The notes under the pieces are model-generated. The model searched no databases. It was given only the letters and a program-made list of their open reading frames with translations, and was not told where the DNA came from. A stretch of DNA of 64,000 nucleotides from Fodinibacter luteus (GTDB lineage Bacteria; Actinomycetota; Actinomycetes; Actinomycetales; Dermatophilaceae): contig NZ_BAABGM010000011.1 in the NCBI RefSeq assembly GCF_039541575.1, positions 155,286 through 219,285 on the forward strand. Reading direction: 5' to 3'. Shown here piece after piece: positions 23,731 to 34,250 of the stretch (the stretch's first letter is position 1; every line of letters begins with the position of its first letter). The position numbers and the translations under genes are program-made.

Positions 23731-24556
23731 CGTGGTCGGCCTGCCGTCGGCCACGGGACGACGCGGTTCCCAGCGGGACGCGCGGGACCAGGGCGGGGAC
23801 GCGGTCGCGGTAGGAGGTGTAGTCGCTGCCCAGGCTGCGGGTCAGGGCGTGCTCCTCGAAGGCGATCCCGACGAGGATGTAGCCGGTCGCCCCGACGGCG
23901 AACAGCAGGTGCCCGGCCGTCATCGTGGGCGCCGACCAGAAGACGACGAGGAAGCCGAGCATGAGGGGGTGCCGGACGCGCCGGTAGAGGCCCCGCTCGG
24001 TGAAGGACGGCTCGTCGTACCTCGTGCGTCGGGCGTGGTGCCACGCCTGGCGCAGCCCGACGAGGTCGGAGTGGCTGATGAGGAAGGTGGACGCGATGGT
24101 GAGCGCCCACCCAGCCGCGTAGGTCGCCCACAGCACGGCGGCGGCCGGTCCCGACAGGGCCCAGACGGTGCCGTCGAGGGGGCGCCACGCCCAGAAGAGC
24201 AGAGCCAGGGCCACGACGGCCGCGAGGACGAAGGTGGCCCGTTCGGCGGAGGCCGGGATGACCCGCACCCAACGGCGCTTGAACCCCGGTCGGGCCATCA
24301 CCGTGTGCTGCACGGCGAACACGAGCAGCAGCAGCAGGTCGACGCCGACCGCGACCGGCAGGGGGACGCGCGGCCCGTCGTCGATGCCCTTGGGCACGCC
24401 GAGGCCTGCGAAGAACCCCACGGCGTAGCCGAGGACGCAGAGGAAGAGGACGTAGACGGTGGCGGCGTAGCCGAGGACGGCCACCCCGGACGCGGTCGTC
24501 CTCAGGCGGGTGGCCGGGTCGGTCGGCTGCGCGGCCGGCGTCGTGAGTGAGGACAT
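23723..24556 (-). CDS. mddA: Methanethiol S-methyltransferase-like (MddA/NnrU-ICMT fold)
   Basis: This 277-residue membrane enzyme has about six helices. It carries the MddA-type segments VQHTVMARPGFKRRW and IPASAERATFVL, plus the SAM-binding RRVRHPLMLGFLVVFWSAPT near the C-terminus. MddA methylates methanethiol with S-adenosylmethionine to make dimethyl sulfide. The family also contains related methyltransferases of unknown substrate, so the specific reaction is inferred. It stands alone on the minus strand and its end carries the 24-bp duplication. Confidence 0.8.
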   Translation of the reverse strand: MSSLTTPAAQPTDPATRLRTTASGVAVLGYAATVYVLFLCVLGYAVGFFAGLGVPKGIDDGPRVPLPVAVGVDLLLLLVFAVQHTVMARPGFKRRWVRVIPASAERATFVLAAVVALALLFWAWRPLDGTVWALSGPAAAVLWATYAAGWALTIASTFLISHSDLVGLRQAWHHARRTRYDEPSFTERGLYRRVRHPLMLGFLVVFWSAPTMTAGHLLFAVGATGYILVGIAFEEHALTRSLGSDYTSYRDRVPALVPRVPLGTASSRGRRQADHDG

Positions 24557-24679
24557 GCCTCGACGCTAGGTCTGCCCCGCGAGATGCTGCCATCGGGTGA
24601 TCTACGGTCACGACGGCCTGCCCCCCGGCCCCCGGACGGATCGCGCCGAACCCGCGGTGGGGCGAACTACCGAGACGCG

Positions 24680-25690
24680 TCAGCGGTCGCGCCGCCGCTC
24701 GGCCACCCAGGCGGCGACCTGGGCACGCGAACGCACCCCCAGCTTGCGGCGGATGTTCTCCACGTGCGACTCGGCCGTCCGCGGCGCGACCCCGAGGCGC
24801 CGGGCGACGGACTGGTTCGTCAGCCCCTGGGCCACGAGCTCGGCCACCTCGAGCTCACGGGCGGTCAGCCGCGGCCCGCGCTCGGCGTCCTCCCCCAGGA
24901 ACTCGAGCAGCGGCTCGACGACGGAGCGCCAGTCGCCGTGGTAGTAGAGGTGGCTCGACCCGGACAGCGGAACCAGCGTCGCGCCCGGGACGAGCGCGGC
25001 GACCTCCCGCCCCAGCTCGAACGGGGTGCCCGTGTCGCCCTCGCGGTGCAGCACGAGGGTGCGCGCCCGCACCGATGGGAGCACGCCCCTGATGTCCGTG
25101 CCGTAGTAGACCTCGAGGAGCCGGGCGGCCACGTCCGCCGAGGCGCTGTCCCGCTGGAAGCGCGCGAACGCGGCCACCTCCTCGGGGCTCGGGTCCGTGA
25201 CGAAGGCCTCGGCCAGGGCCCTCAGCCCCAGGCCCCAGTGGGCACGCACGAGCGCCACGACCGAGTCCCGCACGGCGGCGGGGGCCAGATCCCTCCCGCT
25301 GGCGCACGTGCCGTACAGCACGAGTGCCTCCACCCGCTCGGGATGCCGTGCCGCGATCGCGGCCGCGAGCTGACCACCCTGCGACGCCCCGAAGAGCCGG
25401 AACCGGCCGGCACCCGCCGCATCGGCGACCGCCATCGCCGCGGCCACCTGCCCCTCGAAGGTGAGGTCGAACCGGTCGCGGTCGGACAGGCCGCACCCCG
25501 GCTTGTCGTACCGGATCACCGTGAAGCGCTCCGCCAGGCGGTCGACGACGTCACCGAAGGCGCCGAGCTCCCGCTGCGCCACGAGGTGCGTGATCCAGCC
25601 CGAGTCGCACAGCAGCGCCGGCCCGGTGCCCGACGCCGACCAGGCCACCCGCCCCGCGGGCGTGCCGGTGTACCTCACCCTCGGCCGCAC
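24680..25690 (-). CDS. Alpha/beta hydrolase with C-terminal LuxR DNA-binding domain
   Basis: This 336-residue protein pairs an alpha/beta hydrolase with a LuxR/GerE helix-turn-helix. The hydrolase has the nucleophile in GASQGG and a likely catalytic His in GSSHLYYH. The DNA-binding part (about residues 265-330) has LTARELEVAELVAQGL and GVAPRTAESHVENI. It probably senses a small ester or lactone-like ligand and controls transcription. GTG 25690 is chosen because family similarity starts at RVRYTGTPAGR; the longer upstream frame is antisense to the next gene. It is divergent from the LAL regulator at 25802. Confidence 0.85.
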   Translation of the reverse strand: MRPRVRYTGTPAGRVAWSASGTGPALLCDSGWITHLVAQRELGAFGDVVDRLAERFTVIRYDKPGCGLSDRDRFDLTFEGQVAAAMAVADAAGAGRFRLFGASQGGQLAAAIAARHPERVEALVLYGTCASGRDLAPAAVRDSVVALVRAHWGLGLRALAEAFVTDPSPEEVAAFARFQRDSASADVAARLLEVYYGTDIRGVLPSVRARTLVLHREGDTGTPFELGREVAALVPGATLVPLSGSSHLYYHGDWRSVVEPLLEFLGEDAERGPRLTARELEVAELVAQGLTNQSVARRLGVAPRTAESHVENIRRKLGVRSRAQVAAWVAERRRDR

Positions 25691-25801
25691 CGCTCCAGCC
25701 TGACAGCAGGCTTCGTCCGCGGCAAAGGTCGGCGTGGTCGGCGCACCCGGGCCGCCGGGCCCTTCAGGCCTCTGGACGACGACCACCCGGTCGGGCACGC
25801 T

Positions 25802-28636
25802 GTGAGCGTGTCCGCGCCGGATCGGCTCGTCGGGCGTGAGGCCGAGCTGACCCTGGCCGCCGCCGCCCTCCGTCGTCTCGGCGAGGGGCATGCCGCCGCC
25901 CTCGTCGTCGAGGGCGAGGCCGGCATCGGCAAGACCGAGCTCGTGCGCAGCATCGTCGAGGACTCCCGCGCAGGGGGCGTCACCGTGTTCACCGGGCAGG
26001 CGCACCCCTTCGAGCGCACCCGTCCCTTCGGGGTCGTGGCCCAGGCGCTCGACCTGAGCCGACGCTCACCCGACCCCCGCAGGGCCGCCATCGGGACGAT
26101 GTTGACGAGCCCCCGGGAGGGACAGGCGGCCCTCGCTGCGGGCCGCGTCCAGTACCGCATCGTCGAGGACATCGTGGACCTCGTCGAGGCGACCTGCACC
26201 GAGAGTCCGGTGCTCCTCGTCGCCGAGGACCTGCACTGGGCGGATGCCGGGAGCCTGCTCGCGCTCTCGGTGCTGGCCCGGCGCCTGCCGCTGTCACCGC
26301 TGCTCCTCGTCGTGACGACCCGGACGTCACCGGTGCCGGCCGAGCTGGTGCGGCTGCTCGAGGACCTGTCGACCGAGGGCGGCACGACGGTGCACCTCGA
26401 GCCGCTCGGACCCGATGAGGTCGTGGCCCTGGCCTCCCGAACCCTCGGTGCGCCGCCCGGACCCCTCCTCGGCGCCATGCTCACCAAGGCGGGCGGCAAC
26501 CCGCTCTGGGCGACCGCCGTGCTGCGCGCGCTGGGCGGCGCGGGGGTGCTGCACCGCACCGGCGGCGCCGTCGAGTCCACGACCTCGCAGCTCCCAGCCT
26601 CCGTCGGCGACCTCGTGGTCCGCCGCCTGTCGGAGCTGCCGGAGACCACGCGCGAGCTGCTCCAGGTCACCGCGGTCCTCGGGGATGCCGCGTCCGTCCG
26701 GGACGTGGCCGCCGTCGCCCACCGCGGGCAGGCCGAGGTCGTCACGGGCCTGCGGGAGGCGTTCGACGCCCAGCTCCTCGACGCGGGCGACGACCGGGTC
26801 GTCTTCCGGCACCAGCTCGTGCACGAGGCCATCTACGAGGACCTGCCGGCCCTGACCCGCCGCCTGCTGCACCGGGAGGCGGCGGCCGCCCTCATGGGCG
26901 CCGGCGCCGAGCCGCTCGAGGTGGCGGACCACCTCGTGCGGGGCGCGGAGCACGGTGACGAGGAGGCGGTCGCCCGGCTGAGAGAGGCAGCGGCCGCGGC
27001 GTCCGCCCGGGCGCCGCTCGTCACCGTCGACCTCCTCCACCGGGCTCGGTCCCTCCTCCCAGCCGGCCACCCCGATGCGGACGCCGTGAGCGCCGAGCTG
27101 GTCCAGGCACAGCTGCGTGCCGGGCTGGTGACCGACGCGTCGACCCTGGCCGAGACCCTCCTTGCCCGGCCGCACGCCCCGGAGGTGGAGACCCCCGTGC
27201 GCCTCGCCCTCCTCGGCGCCCTCGCCCTCCAGAACCGCGTGGACGAGGTCGTCCGCGTCGCGGAGGACACCCTCGTGCAGTCCCCCGGGCTGCCACCGCT
27301 CGCCCGGGTGCCCGTGCTCGCCCAGCAGAGCTGGGCGCACACGTACTCGGGCGACCACGACGAGGGTGCAGCGGTGGCCCGCCGGGCCCTCGCGATCGCC
27401 GAGGACGCCGGGGACGCGGCGATGACGGTGTGGGCGCTGACCGCCCTGCTCGTGGCCGTGGGGCGGCAGGGCCGCTACGGCGAGGCGCTCGCCCACGCGC
27501 AGCGCGCCGACACCCTGGCCGCCGAGGCCCACGACACCAGGTCCCTGCCCCTCCAGCCCAGGCTCTTCCTCGGGCTGACGCTCTTCGACTGCGACCGGGT
27601 CGCCGAGGCTCGGGCCGCCTACCGGGAGGCCCTCGACGACGAGTTCGGCTCGGGGTGGTGGCTCCCGGAGACCCTCATGGCGGACGCGCTCGTGTCGTTC
27701 GCCACCGGGGAGTGGCAGGACGCGGTCCCCAGCCTCGTCGCCTGCGGCCAGGCCGCCCAGGAGAAGGGGAGCCCCCTGCTCCTCACCCAGTCCCTGGCCT
27801 ACCGGGTCCTCATCGCCACCGCACGCGGAGACCTGCCGGCCGCGCGAGAGCTGGCGACGGGCATCGTCGAGGCACTCGCCGGCGACCGGCTCGGCTACAC
27901 CGCCGGCATCCTGGGGTCGGCCGTCGCGCGGCTCATGACGGCCGAGGGTGACGAGGAGGGTGCCCTCGAGGTCCTCGTGCGCTGCTGGCGGTTCGAGGCC
28001 GCACGCGGCGACCACTTCTACGACCGCTGCCTCGCCCCGGACCTCGTGCGCCTGGGCATCGCCAACGGTCGTCGCGACGTGGCGGCCGAGGTGACCGACG
28101 CCGTGTGGGCAGGGGTCGACCGGGCACCGGAGGTGGCGAGCGTCCGGAGCGTGGCACTGCGGTGCCGGGGCCTGCTCGCCGACGACCCGGACCTGCTGCT
28201 CGGGGCGGTCGCGCTCGCCCGGCAGGCGGGGCTGCTCGTGGACCACGCGGGCGCCTGCGAGGACGCGGCGGGGGCGCTGGCCGGGCACGCCCGCCGCGAC
28301 GAGGCGACGGCGCTGCTCAGCGAGGCGCTCGAGCTGTACGAGCGGGCCGGCGCCGACGCCTGGGCCTCCCGGGTCCGGGCCAGGCTTCGAGGGCTCGGCG
28401 TCCATCCCGGCCCGCGCGGCCCCCGGCACCGGCCCGAGACGGGGTGGGAGAGCCTCACCCCGACCGAGCGGGCGGTGTCCCTCCTCGTCGCCGAGGGGCT
28501 GACCAACGGCGCCGTCGCCCGTCGGCTGTACGTCTCACCGCACACCGTCAACACCCACCTGCGGCACGTCTTCGCCAAGCTCGGCGTCTCCAACCGGGTG
28601 GCACTGGCCGGGGTGGTCAATCGCACGATCGGGTGA
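25802..28636 (+). CDS. LuxR-family LAL-type ATPase transcriptional regulator
   Basis: This 944-residue STAND-type regulator has an N-terminal AAA/NB-ARC-like ATPase (Walker A EGEAGIGKTELV, Walker B LLVAEDLHWAD), a long TPR-like helical region, and a C-terminal LuxR helix-turn-helix (LTPTERAVSLLVAEGL, YVSPHTVNTHLRHVF). LAL proteins act as ATP-dependent activators of catabolic or antibiotic genes. GTG 25802 (VSVSAPDRLVGREAEL) is preferred because the ATPase begins immediately after; GTG 25808 is also possible. The 111-base divergent spacer with the hydrolase-LuxR gene suggests cross-control. Confidence 0.92.
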   Translation: MSVSAPDRLVGREAELTLAAAALRRLGEGHAAALVVEGEAGIGKTELVRSIVEDSRAGGVTVFTGQAHPFERTRPFGVVAQALDLSRRSPDPRRAAIGTMLTSPREGQAALAAGRVQYRIVEDIVDLVEATCTESPVLLVAEDLHWADAGSLLALSVLARRLPLSPLLLVVTTRTSPVPAELVRLLEDLSTEGGTTVHLEPLGPDEVVALASRTLGAPPGPLLGAMLTKAGGNPLWATAVLRALGGAGVLHRTGGAVESTTSQLPASVGDLVVRRLSELPETTRELLQVTAVLGDAASVRDVAAVAHRGQAEVVTGLREAFDAQLLDAGDDRVVFRHQLVHEAIYEDLPALTRRLLHREAAAALMGAGAEPLEVADHLVRGAEHGDEEAVARLREAAAAASARAPLVTVDLLHRARSLLPAGHPDADAVSAELVQAQLRAGLVTDASTLAETLLARPHAPEVETPVRLALLGALALQNRVDEVVRVAEDTLVQSPGLPPLARVPVLAQQSWAHTYSGDHDEGAAVARRALAIAEDAGDAAMTVWALTALLVAVGRQGRYGEALAHAQRADTLAAEAHDTRSLPLQPRLFLGLTLFDCDRVAEARAAYREALDDEFGSGWWLPETLMADALVSFATGEWQDAVPSLVACGQAAQEKGSPLLLTQSLAYRVLIATARGDLPAARELATGIVEALAGDRLGYTAGILGSAVARLMTAEGDEEGALEVLVRCWRFEAARGDHFYDRCLAPDLVRLGIANGRRDVAAEVTDAVWAGVDRAPEVASVRSVALRCRGLLADDPDLLLGAVALARQAGLLVDHAGACEDAAGALAGHARRDEATALLSEALELYERAGADAWASRVRARLRGLGVHPGPRGPRHRPETGWESLTPTERAVSLLVAEGLTNGAVARRLYVSPHTVNTHLRHVFAKLGVSNRVALAGVVNRTIG

Positions 28637-28724
28637 TGTCTCCGGAGGCGGCTCGGCGCAGCATCAGTCGGGTCCACCGCGTCCGCGAGACCCCGGACGC
28701 CGACCCGACCAGGAGGTCGCCGAG

Positions 28725-29417
28725 ATGCCCAGAATCGTCATCACCCACGCCGTCCAGGACGTCGACCGGTGGCTTCGCGGCCGGGGAGAGCGCCACGCCG
28801 CGGTCCCGGGTGCCCGCAACGCCGCGGACCTCGTGGCCCTCGACGGCAGCCCCCAGGCCGGGCTGACGTTCGAGGTCGACGACGTCGAGGGCCTCACGGG
28901 GATGCTGGCCTCGCTGCCTCCCCAGGTGGCCGCGCAGGCGAAGGCCCACGGCGTCGTCATGCCGATGGCGGTCTACGTCGAGCGTGGACCGGCACGCGAC
29001 CACGCCGCGACGATGCGCCGGGCCTACGAGCTGATCAGCGCCGGCGACATCGACGGGTTCGGACGCCTCGTGGCCCCGGGCTTCGTCGAGCACGACGCGG
29101 AGCCGGGCATGGCCCCGACGAAGCACGGCGTCCTCGAGCTGTTCCGCGGCTACCGATCCGCCTTCCCCGACCTGCGGATGGATGCCCACGAGGTCATCGT
29201 CAGCGGCGACACGACCGTCGCCCGGGTGACCGCCTCCGGGACGCACGACGGAGAGTTCATGGGGATGCCGCCCTCCGGCCGCCGGATCGAGGTGGGCCTC
29301 ATCGACATCATGCGGTTCGACGACGACGGCCTGATCAGCGACCACTGGGGTGTCATGGACGCACTGTCGATGATGCAGCAGCTCGGAGTGGTCCCCGAGG
29401 GCGCGCCCGCACCGTAG
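28725..29417 (+). CDS. SnoaL-like/ester cyclase family protein with extra N-terminal domain
   Basis: The 230-residue protein has a C-terminal SnoaL-like cone-fold domain from about residue 95 (MRRAYELISAGDIDGFGRLV, FRGYRSAFPDLRMDAHEVIV, MGMPPSGRRIEVGLIDIMRF). The first 90 residues (MPRIVITHAVQDVDRWLRGR onward) form a separate small alpha/beta domain that I cannot name. SnoaL-like proteins include polyketide cyclases and many non-catalytic members. An AGGAGG ribosome site precedes ATG 28725. It follows the LAL regulator by about 90 bases and may be its target. Confidence 0.82.
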   Translation: MPRIVITHAVQDVDRWLRGRGERHAAVPGARNAADLVALDGSPQAGLTFEVDDVEGLTGMLASLPPQVAAQAKAHGVVMPMAVYVERGPARDHAATMRRAYELISAGDIDGFGRLVAPGFVEHDAEPGMAPTKHGVLELFRGYRSAFPDLRMDAHEVIVSGDTTVARVTASGTHDGEFMGMPPSGRRIEVGLIDIMRFDDDGLISDHWGVMDALSMMQQLGVVPEGAPAP

Positions 29418-29468
29418 GTCCGCCCCGGTGGGCCACGACGACGACCGGGCACCCGGGGACCGTGCCTG

Positions 29469-29906
29469 ATGGGCGGCTTCACGACGAGCATCGTCATCGA
29501 CAGGCCGGTCGAGGAGGTCGCCGCGTTCCTCTCCGACCTCCTGAACGACCCCCGGTGGCGACGCGAGTGGGTCGGGGCGCGACCGGCATCCGACCAGGGC
29601 TCCGGCGTCGGCACGAGGACGCTCCTCATCGGCCAGTTCCTCGGCCGCCGCACGGAGGTCGTCTACGAGGTGAGCCGGTCCGAGGCGGCCCGGCTCACCG
29701 AGTGGGAGACCGTGTCGGGTCCGCTCCCCCTGACCTTCCGGAGGGAGTTCGAGCCCGCCGAGCGGGGTGGCGCCACCCTGGTGACCTTCACGTACGAGGC
29801 GCACCCCAACGCCGTGCTCAGGCTCCTCGAACCCTTCGTCGTCAGCCTCGGCCGGCGCCAGCTCGACGGCGACGTACCCAGCCTGAGGGCGATCCTCGAG
29901 GCCTGA
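29469..29906 (+). CDS. SRPBCC (START-like) family protein
   Basis: This 145-residue helix-grip protein begins GGFTTSIVIDRPVEEVAAFL and has the typical LNDPRWRREW and final alpha-helix (VVSLGRRQLDGDVPSLRAIL). The fold binds hydrophobic ligands; polyketide cyclase/dehydrase members share it. Ligand unknown. It lies 50 bases after the SnoaL-like gene on the same strand, so the two probably form a pair. Confidence 0.85.
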   Translation: MGGFTTSIVIDRPVEEVAAFLSDLLNDPRWRREWVGARPASDQGSGVGTRTLLIGQFLGRRTEVVYEVSRSEAARLTEWETVSGPLPLTFRREFEPAERGGATLVTFTYEAHPNAVLRLLEPFVVSLGRRQLDGDVPSLRAILEA

Positions 29907-29942
29907 ACCGGGCGTCCCAGCCGGGCCGACCGGGTCCGGCCG

Positions 29943-30605
29943 TCACGTGGATGCCGTGGCGCCGTCCTCCGCGCCGTCCTCCGCGCCGGTCTCCGTGCCG
30001 GCCTCCGCGTCTGCCTCGACGAAGCCGCGGTGCAGGGCGTACAGCGCCTCGCGGACGACCTGCCGGTCGAGCGCCCCCCGGGGCCGGGCGTGCCGGTGGA
30101 GCGCGAGGCCGTCGAGCAGCGCGACGACCATGGGCGCCCGCTCCTGCGCGTGCGCGATGCCGAGGGCGCGCAGCGAGGTCTCGGCGCCGCGCTCGATGCT
30201 CGCCATGATCTCGTGGGCGGTGGCGCGCAGCTGCGGCCGGCGCACGCACTCGAGGTAGATCTCGAACTGCGCGACGGTGTCCGGCTCCGGCTCCGCGAGC
30301 ACGGCGTCGACGAACCGGTCGATCGACGCGCGGGGTCCGAGCCCGGCATCGGCGACCGAGGCGGTCACGGCATCCACCCGCGCGACGATCCGCTGCCCGA
30401 CGACCTCGAGCGCTGCCGCGACGAGGTCGTCGAGGGAGGAGAAGAAGTAGCTCGTCGTCGAGGTCGGCATCCCGGCCCGCGCCGCGATCGAGCGGTGGGT
30501 CGCGCCGGCGACCCCCTGCTCCGCGATGACCGCGACGGCGGCCTCGAGCAGGGCCGCCCGGCGGGCGCGCCCGCTGGCCCGGTGGGTGGCCGGCCTGATC
30601 GACAT
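29943..30605 (-). CDS. TetR family transcriptional repressor
   Basis: This 220-residue regulator has an N-terminal TetR helix-turn-helix (GVAGATHRSIAARAGMPTST, SYFFSSLDDLVAAAL) and a helical ligand-binding part with an Ala/Glu/Gly-rich tail. ATG 30605 (MSIRPATHRASG) is chosen; the longer frame to 30683 would run through the operator. It is divergent from the aldolase-aminotransferase operon, with a strong palindrome between them, so it very likely represses that operon and itself, relieved by a pathway metabolite. Confidence 0.92.
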   Translation of the reverse strand: MSIRPATHRASGRARRAALLEAAVAVIAEQGVAGATHRSIAARAGMPTSTTSYFFSSLDDLVAAALEVVGQRIVARVDAVTASVADAGLGPRASIDRFVDAVLAEPEPDTVAQFEIYLECVRRPQLRATAHEIMASIERGAETSLRALGIAHAQERAPMVVALLDGLALHRHARPRGALDRQVVREALYALHRGFVEADAEAGTETGAEDGAEDGATAST

Positions 30606-30622
30606 GACCCGAGTCTGCCAAG

Positions 30623-30644
30623 AGTCTGGACATTCGTCCAGACT
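30623..30644. promoter_or_regulatory. Palindromic TetR operator
   Basis: AGTCTGGAC-ATTC-GTCCAGACT is a perfect inverted repeat with 9-base arms. It sits 18 bases upstream of the tetR start and about 50 bases upstream of the GTG of the fusion gene. Size, symmetry and position are those of a TetR-family operator serving both divergent promoters. Confidence 0.8.
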
Positions 30645-30694
30645 TGGGCCACGCTGGGGTGGGGCCCGACCCCGCGGCAACACAGGAGGAACCC

Positions 30695-33008
<2,314 letters not shown>

Positions 33009-33016
<8 letters not shown>

Positions 33017-34250
33017 GACCGCGCCGGCGCGGCGCCGCACCCGGCCGCACCGGGTGCGCGCCGCACGATGGCCGCTGCTCCTCGCCTTCGCCTCCCTCGT
33101 CGCGTCGACCCAGGTGCTCTGGCTGTCCTTCGCGCCCGTGACGACGCGCGCCGCCGACACCCTCGGGGTCTCCGACGGCGCGATCGGCGACCTCGCCGTC
33201 GTCAACCCGATCGTCTACGTCCTCCTCGCGATCCCCGCCGGCCGCTGGGCCGACCGCCGGTTCGGCCTCGCCCTGTCGACGGGGGCGGCCCTCACCGCCG
33301 CCGGGGCGCTGCTGCGGGCGGTGAACCCAGAGTCCTACGGGTGGCTGCTCGCGGGGCAGGTCGTGCTCTCGGTCGGCCAGCCGCTCGTGCTCAACGCGAC
33401 GACGAAGGTCGCCTCCCGGTGGTTCCCGGCGACCGAGCGGACCCGGGCGATCGCCGTGGGCGCCGGCGCCCAGTTCCTCGGCATCCTCGTCGCCGCGACG
33501 ACCGCGGGCCCACTCATGGATGCCGGGGGCCTGCCGCTCCTGCTCGGCGCCTACGCGGCGCTGGCGACCGGCGCCGCTCTCGCCCTCGTGGTCGCCCTGG
33601 CGCTCGTCCCACCCGCCTTCGCCGCGGATGCCGGGCCGTCGCCCTCGCTGAGCTGGCTGCGGCACGACCGGCTCCTGCTCAAGCTCGCGGCCCTGCTCTT
33701 CGTCGGGGTCGGGCTGTTCAACGCGCTCGCGACGTGGCTCGACCCGATCCTGGAGGACCTCGGCATGGCCGGCTCGGGAGGCACCATCATCGCGACGACG
33801 ACGGTCGCCGGGCTCGTCGGCACCGCCGTCCTGCCCGACCTCGCCGCTCGGCGCGACCGCCGCCGCACCGTGCTGCTCACGACGACCGTCCTCGCCGTCG
33901 TCGTCTTCCCGCTCGTCTCGGTGCTGCCGGCCGTCGGGCTCGTCGCGGTCGCGCTCGCCGTCGTCGGCTTCTTCCTCCTCGCCGGCATGCCCATCGCCCT
34001 GGACTGGTCCGAGCTCGAGGCCGGCCCGGAACGCGCCGCCACGGCGACCGGGTTCCTCCTGCTGGCCGGCAACCTCGGCGGTGCGGTGCTCGTGCTCGCC
34101 GTGCAGGCGGTCGTGGGCAACCCCTACCTCGCCCTCGGGGCGTTCGCCCTGCTCGCCCTGCCCGGCGTTGCCGTCGCGAGCCGGTTGCCGGCGCGCGCCG
34201 GGTCGCACCGCGACCCCGAGCCCTCCACCTCCCGGGACGCGACCCCGTGA
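33009..34250 (+). CDS. MFS transporter
   Basis: This 413-residue protein has about 12 transmembrane helices and the MFS loop 2-3 signature in IPAGRWADRRFG. It begins with a basic N-terminus (VSETAPARRRTRPHRVR) and the first helix LLLAFASLVASTQVLWLSF. It most resembles the FLVCR/organic-solute branch by eye. GTG 33009 overlaps the fusion gene's stop, and the FGGY gene starts inside its stop, so it probably imports the substrate of this pathway. Confidence 0.88.

Noticed and set aside
24584..25801. N-terminal extension of the LAL regulator frame
   Set aside because: It is antisense to the hydrolase-LuxR gene and lacks homology; the ATPase starts at 25802.
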